Shown in pieces: positions 7,250 through 10,165 of a stretch of DNA of 10,165 nucleotides. A program made the translations under genes and the position numbers. Source of the DNA: an uncultured Bacteroidota bacterium (GTDB taxonomy: Bacteria; Bacteroidota; Bacteroidia; Bacteroidales; SZUA-534); assembly GCA_937899145.1 (NCBI GenBank), contig CALBPW010000431.1:1-10165 (forward strand). The letters are read 5' to 3'. Positions within the stretch are counted from its first letter, which is position 1; the number at the start of each line of letters is the position of its first letter. The notes under the pieces are model-generated. The model was not told the origin of the DNA, did not search any database, and was given only the letters and a program-made list of their open reading frames with translations.

Positions 7250-7299
7250 TTCTAAAACAGGTTCTAAATTATTGTGAATTAAGGAGAAATTCGTATTCT
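7250..7299. other. Array-flanking region on the cas2 side (possible leader or trailer)
   Basis: About 50 nt of AT-rich sequence between the terminator and the first repeat. It contains TTCTAAAA-CAGG-TTCTAAAT (short direct repeat), ATTGTGAATT at 7271-7280 (complement of an anti-repeat-like stretch), and an inverted repeat GGAGAA/TTCTCC at 7283-7288 and 7296-7301 that runs into the repeat by 2 nt. With the terminator, this fills the roughly 305-nt gap after cas2. I see no gene in it. Confidence 0.5.
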
Positions 7300-7497
7300 C
7301 CTGTTTTTCGCGCCAAAAATTACAAATTTGAAAGCAATTCACAACAGCGAAGGTTATCAGCATTGAGCGCATCGACCTGTTTTTCGCGCCAAAAATTACA
7401 AATTTGAAAGCAATTCACAACTCGGCGACGGAAGCCGTGGCATACGACTCCCCTGTTTTTCGCGCCAAAAATTACAAATTTGAAAGCTATTCACAAC
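7300..7497 (-). CRISPR. Type II-C CRISPR array, 3 repeats and 2 spacers
   Basis: Three 46-bp repeats at 7300-7345, 7376-7421 and 7452-7497 enclose two 30-bp spacers at 7346-7375 and 7422-7451. Read on the minus strand, each repeat begins GTTGTGAATTGCTTTCAAAT and ends GCGCGAAAAACAGG. The opening matches the style of Bacteroidetes type II-C repeats (about 46-47 bp, GTTGTG start). The minus strand is assigned as crRNA sense because its 5' part pairs with the tracrRNA anti-repeat. The repeat at 7452-7497 has one change (T to A at repeat position 10, window 7488); the other two are identical. The array is very short, and its spacer targets cannot be known from the window. Confidence 0.97.
7466..7496 (-). 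promoter_or_regulatory. Promoter-like element embedded in each CRISPR repeat
   Basis: In crRNA sense, repeat positions 2-4 are TTG, followed after 19 nt by TAATTTTTG (positions 24-32). This is one T longer than the Bacteroidetes -7 box TAnnTTTG, at the correct -33 to -7 distance. Copies lie at 7466-7496, 7390-7420 and 7314-7344. Transcription would start in the last few bases of the repeat. Repeat-embedded promoters are known for Neisseria type II-C arrays; here it is inferred from sequence. Confidence 0.5.
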
Positions 7498-7499
7498 TA

Positions 7500-8255
7500 T
7501 TAGTTCCTTCTTCTAAATTCAGCGCATACAATAGCCGTTGCTATTGATACGTTGAGCGATTCCATATCATTATCCGCATTGGCATACGACGGGATTTTCA
7601 GGTTTTCGCTCATCATCTGGCTCAATTTTGTAGTCATTCCTTTCGACTCGTTACCCATAAATATTATGGCATCTTTCTTTAAATCAGTGTTGTAGATGCT
7701 TTCGCCATCAAGCCGAGTGCCATAAAGGGTAACGCCAAATTTTTTAGCTTTTTCAGCCAAAAGCGCCAAATCGCAATATTGCACATTCACTTTAAAAATG
7801 GCTCCCATGGTCGATTGTATCACTTTCGGATTATATATATCCACAGTTTCCGGCGAGCAATACACATTTTTAATGCCAAACCAAGCCGCTGTCCGCACAA
7901 TAGTTCCAAGGTTTCCAGGGTCTTGCACATTTTCTAAGGCGATGCTAAGCCCATTGTTTATTTTTGCTGCGTCATCGATTTGCGGAATTTTTGCTATGGC
8001 AACCACTTTGTTTGGTGTCTTTAGCATACTGATTCGTTCTAAATCTTTCTGATTTACAGCGGTTATTTCAACATCGCCTTTATAATCCAACTCGTCAATG
8101 TATTGCTGCAGTGCAAAAATCTCTTCTATTTCAAATCGGCTTTCCAATAGTTCCTTCACCATTTTTTCGCCTTCAACTAAAAAAAGACCCAGCTCGCGGC
8201 GTACTTTTTTTTGGTCGAGCGATTTGAGGAGTTTAATTTTGTTGTTTGTGAGCAT
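7500..8255 (-). CDS. SpoU/TrmH-family rRNA/tRNA 2'-O-methyltransferase
   Basis: A 251-residue SPOUT-class methyltransferase that transfers a methyl group from S-adenosylmethionine to a ribose 2'-OH of rRNA or tRNA. An N-terminal substrate-binding domain (about 1-95; LFLVEGEKMVKE is the typical opening) precedes the knotted SpoU domain. Motif 1 is ENVQDPGNLGTIVRTAAWFG (108-127), with N109 and R121. Motif 2 is IIFMGNESKGM (197-207). Motif 3 is IPSYAN to ESLNVSIATAI (221-242). All three are intact. ATG at 8255-8253 gives the usual start (MLTNNKIKLLKSL); TTG codons farther upstream are unlikely starts. The exact target nucleoside cannot be assigned. The stop codon is only 2 nt from the CRISPR array, which lies downstream on the same strand with no terminator between, so readthrough into the array is expected. 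Confidence 0.93.
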   Translation of the reverse strand: MLTNNKIKLLKSLDQKKVRRELGLFLVEGEKMVKELLESRFEIEEIFALQQYIDELDYKGDVEITAVNQKDLERISMLKTPNKVVAIAKIPQIDDAAKINNGLSIALENVQDPGNLGTIVRTAAWFGIKNVYCSPETVDIYNPKVIQSTMGAIFKVNVQYCDLALLAEKAKKFGVTLYGTRLDGESIYNTDLKKDAIIFMGNESKGMTTKLSQMMSENLKIPSYANADNDMESLNVSIATAIVCAEFRRRN

Positions 8256-8270
8256 AATCAATGTTTTGTG

Positions 8271-8278
8271 CAAAAATA
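8271..8278 (-). promoter_or_regulatory. Candidate -7 box for the RNA methyltransferase gene
   Basis: On the minus strand TATTTTTG matches TAnnTTTG exactly and lies 15 nt before the ATG. No TTTG stands at the expected -33 distance, so support is partial. Confidence 0.35.
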
Positions 8279-8300
8279 ATCAAACCAAAACATCTTGTTT

Positions 8301-8308
8301 TATCTTTG
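8301..8308 (+). promoter_or_regulatory. Candidate -7 box for tamL
   Basis: TATCTTTG matches the Bacteroidetes TAnnTTTG box exactly, 15 nt before ATG 8324. No -33 TTTG is seen. With the box at 8271-8278 it forms a divergent promoter region of about 70 nt. Confidence 0.4.
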
Positions 8309-8323
8309 CGCAATTGATAATTG

Positions 8324-9877
8324 ATGGGTCTCGTGCGAAGGGTTAACATAATATTTTTGCTTTCGGTGTCGGCGATTTTACTGTTGCACAGTTGTAACAT
8401 CACCCGTATGGTTCCCGACGATGAGTGTCTTTTACGCCGAAACGAAACCGAAATTGATAATAACGACTTCGATAAGAGTAATTTAACGGCTTATTACCGA
8501 CAAAAATCGAACCGGAATATCTTTTTTGTATATCCGTTTTTTTTGGCAACATATAATTTTGCCAATCGAGGACACGAGCGAGCATGGAAAAGTTGGATTG
8601 CGCGTGTAGTGGGCGAGGAGCCAATTATTTACGATTCAACCCTGACCATTCGAACCACAAAACAATTCGACATTATTCTTAAAAATCACGCCTACTATAA
8701 TTCGCGAATAACTTACAACGTCAAAAAAAAGGACAAAAAGGCTTACGTTTTTTACAACGTGGTTTTGGGCACGCCAACACGTATCAATAATGTATATTTT
8801 TCGGTTCGCGATACAGTTTTGTTCCCGTTGGTTATGGCAGATACCGCATCAACACTTCTTAGGCGAGGCGAGTTTTTCACGCTTGAGGCTTTGCAAAAAG
8901 AGCGCGACCGCATAACCGCGCAAATTCGCAACAACGGTTATTATCAGTTTAATTCCGATTTGATAAGATACAGTGTTGATACAGCCGATTTTAAAGCCGA
9001 TGTTGAAGTGATTGTTGAACGTGCTGTTACGCAAAATGCTGATGGCGAACTGCAAAAAATCAACGCTCGTCAGTTTTGGATAAATAGCGTAACTTTTTAT
9101 CCTGATTACAATCCTCAAGTAGCGTTACGCAACCCTAAAATTTACACTCAAAATCTTGACACTCTATATCGTGATCCATACGTGTTCTTATTTTCAAAGA
9201 AAAGAAAAATAACACCACGTACAATCCTTAAAGTCAATATGATAGAGCCAGAGCAACTTTACGACGCGTCGAAAGTCGATCAAACAAACCGGCATATTAG
9301 CTCGTTGCGTATTTTTAGGCAGAACAATATTTTATTTAAGCACGTTGCAGGCAACGATTCGTTACTCGATTGCCAAATCCAACTTACACCATCAACGTAT
9401 CAAAATTATTCGGCAAACGTTGAAGCAACTAATACTGATGGCAATTTTGGCGTGGGTGGCAATCTTAACTATCAGCATAAAAATTTGTTTCATGGTGCCG
9501 AAATTTTTAACATAAAATTTTCAGGTTCGTTACAGCGTCAAACCAAAACAGAAACTACCGAAGCCTTTAATATCATTGAGTTTGGCGTCGAATCATCGCT
9601 CGAAACTCCATCGTTTATCTTACCATTCCGTACCTCAAAATGGTATCGCAAAATCGACCCGCGCACATCATTAACCATCGCTTACAACTATCAGCATCGC
9701 CCCGATTACACCCGAAAAATAACCTCATTTTTAACCACTTACTCGTGGAAGGCCAATGATTATCTTCGGTTTGTTATTAGCCCGGTCGATTTGAACACAG
9801 TCCGCATTCCTGAGCGCACTGAGGCTTTCGACAAGCGCATAAAAGGGAAATACATCGAAAATAGTTACAAAGACTAT
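8324..9877 (+). CDS. tamL: TamL-type outer-membrane assembly lipoprotein (BamA/TamA superfamily), 3' truncated
   Basis: The first 518 residues of a Bacteroidetes TamL-like protein, a lipid-anchored relative of TamA thought to work with TamB in envelope biogenesis. Residues 1-24 are a lipoprotein signal ending in LLHSC, with lipidation expected at C24. Then comes the family opening (NITRMVPDDECLLRRNE), POTRA-like repeats (roughly 30-330; e.g. LKNHAYYNSRITYNV and QIRNNGYYQFNSDL), and the start of the outer-membrane beta-barrel from about 360 (NVEATNTDGNFGVGGNLNYQ). Complete members have about 750-850 residues with a full 16-strand barrel, so about a third is missing. Family-like sequence ends at ENSYKDY (9857-9877). 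The same frame stays open to 10033 but encodes unrelated sequence. The start is ATG 8324; the TTG 3 nt before it is ignored. Confidence 0.88.
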
Positions 9878-9879
9878 AG

Positions 9880-10165
9880 ACCTACATCTTTGAGGACTTT
9901 ACCATCCGGCAGGCGCTGGAGCGCATGGAGGCCAACCGATATGCCTCCATCCCCATTCTCCGCCGGAACGGAGAATACGTTGGCACCATCACCGAAGGGG
10001 ATCTTCTCTGGGCCATCAAGAACGACTATATGATGAATGTGAAGGACGCGGAGAGTCATCCCGTGATGGAGGTGCCCCGCCGGAAGGATTATCAGGCGGT
10101 ACCCATCCACACCGACGCCAAGACGCTGATGCGGATGGCAGTGGACCAGAACTTTGTGCCCGTGG
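9880..10165 (+). CDS. CBS-domain protein, fragment without either end
   Basis: About 95 residues open to the right edge, beginning TYIFEDFTIRQALERMEANR. The block ASIPILRRNGEYVGTITEGD is a textbook CBS motif, completed by LLWAIKN. Then comes a linker, and a second CBS repeat starts at QAVPIHTDAKTLMRMAVDQN before the window ends. Tandem CBS domains usually bind adenosine nucleotides and act as regulators. An in-frame TAG (9877-9879) lies directly upstream, and the N-terminus of the protein is missing. GC-rich third positions and the sequence style recall clostridial (Firmicutes) two-CBS proteins of about 140-220 residues. It probably does not belong to the same chromosome position, or even organism, as tamL. 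Confidence 0.8.

Noticed and set aside
7270..7299. A third spacer beyond the repeat at 7300
   Set aside because: No repeat copy flanks it on the other side. The segment holds an inverted repeat and leads into the terminator.
9878..10033. C-terminal end of TamL as given by the continuing open frame
   Set aside because: The residues (RPTSLRTLPSGRR...) are out-of-frame translation of the CBS gene and do not form barrel strands.

Overview
The window looks like a piece of a Bacteroidetes (probably Bacteroidales) genome, read from a metagenomic or draft contig. The evidence is a TamL-type lipoprotein gene, a YhcH-family gene, several promoter boxes of the Bacteroidetes form TTTG-N19-21-TAnnTTTG, A-rich ribosome entry regions without Shine-Dalgarno sequences, and a large Bacteroidetes-type Cas9. 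Its core is a compact, apparently complete type II-C CRISPR-Cas locus: tracrRNA (minus strand), cas9, a small overlapping ORF, cas1, cas2, a terminator, and a three-repeat, two-spacer array. No csn2 or cas4 is present.

Layout. About 1-165 (minus) is a fragment of a tryptophanase/tyrosine phenol-lyase-like gene. About 163-615 (plus) is the C-terminal part of an uncharacterised FAD-dependent dehydrogenase. Both are broken at the same point, so this is a rearrangement or an assembly join. 680-1135 is a YhcH/YjgK/YiaL-family gene. 1190-1376 (minus) holds a tracrRNA with a near-perfect Bacteroidetes promoter, an anti-repeat, and a UUCG-capped terminator. 1396-7193 is the cas operon, with overlapping or nearly abutting genes. 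7214-7249 is a perfect 36-nt palindromic terminator. 7300-7497 is the array, whose crRNA-sense strand is minus. 7500-8255 (minus) is a SpoU/TrmH-family RNA methyltransferase that ends 2 nt from the array. 8324-9877 (plus) is tamL, cut short at about 9878. From 9880 to the end the sequence codes for a CBS-domain protein with a different, GC-rich codon style that resembles Firmicutes, so the right end also looks chimeric.

How it works together. Cas1-Cas2 would add spacers. The repeats seem to carry their own Bacteroidetes-type promoter, so each crRNA could start near the end of a repeat, as in Neisseria type II-C systems. crRNA pairs with the divergently transcribed tracrRNA and loads Cas9, whose RuvC and HNH catalytic residues all appear intact.

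Most interesting points: (1) the tracrRNA seems to carry an insertion of about 58-61 nt between the anti-repeat and the expected nexus, flanked by CCT duplications; (2) a decayed Bro-N (phage antirepressor/DinD-like) fragment with a 17-bp hairpin sits between AT-rich cas9 and GC-richer cas1, translationally coupled to cas9; (3) promoters appear to be embedded in the repeats; (4) a second, partial anti-repeat lies beside the array.
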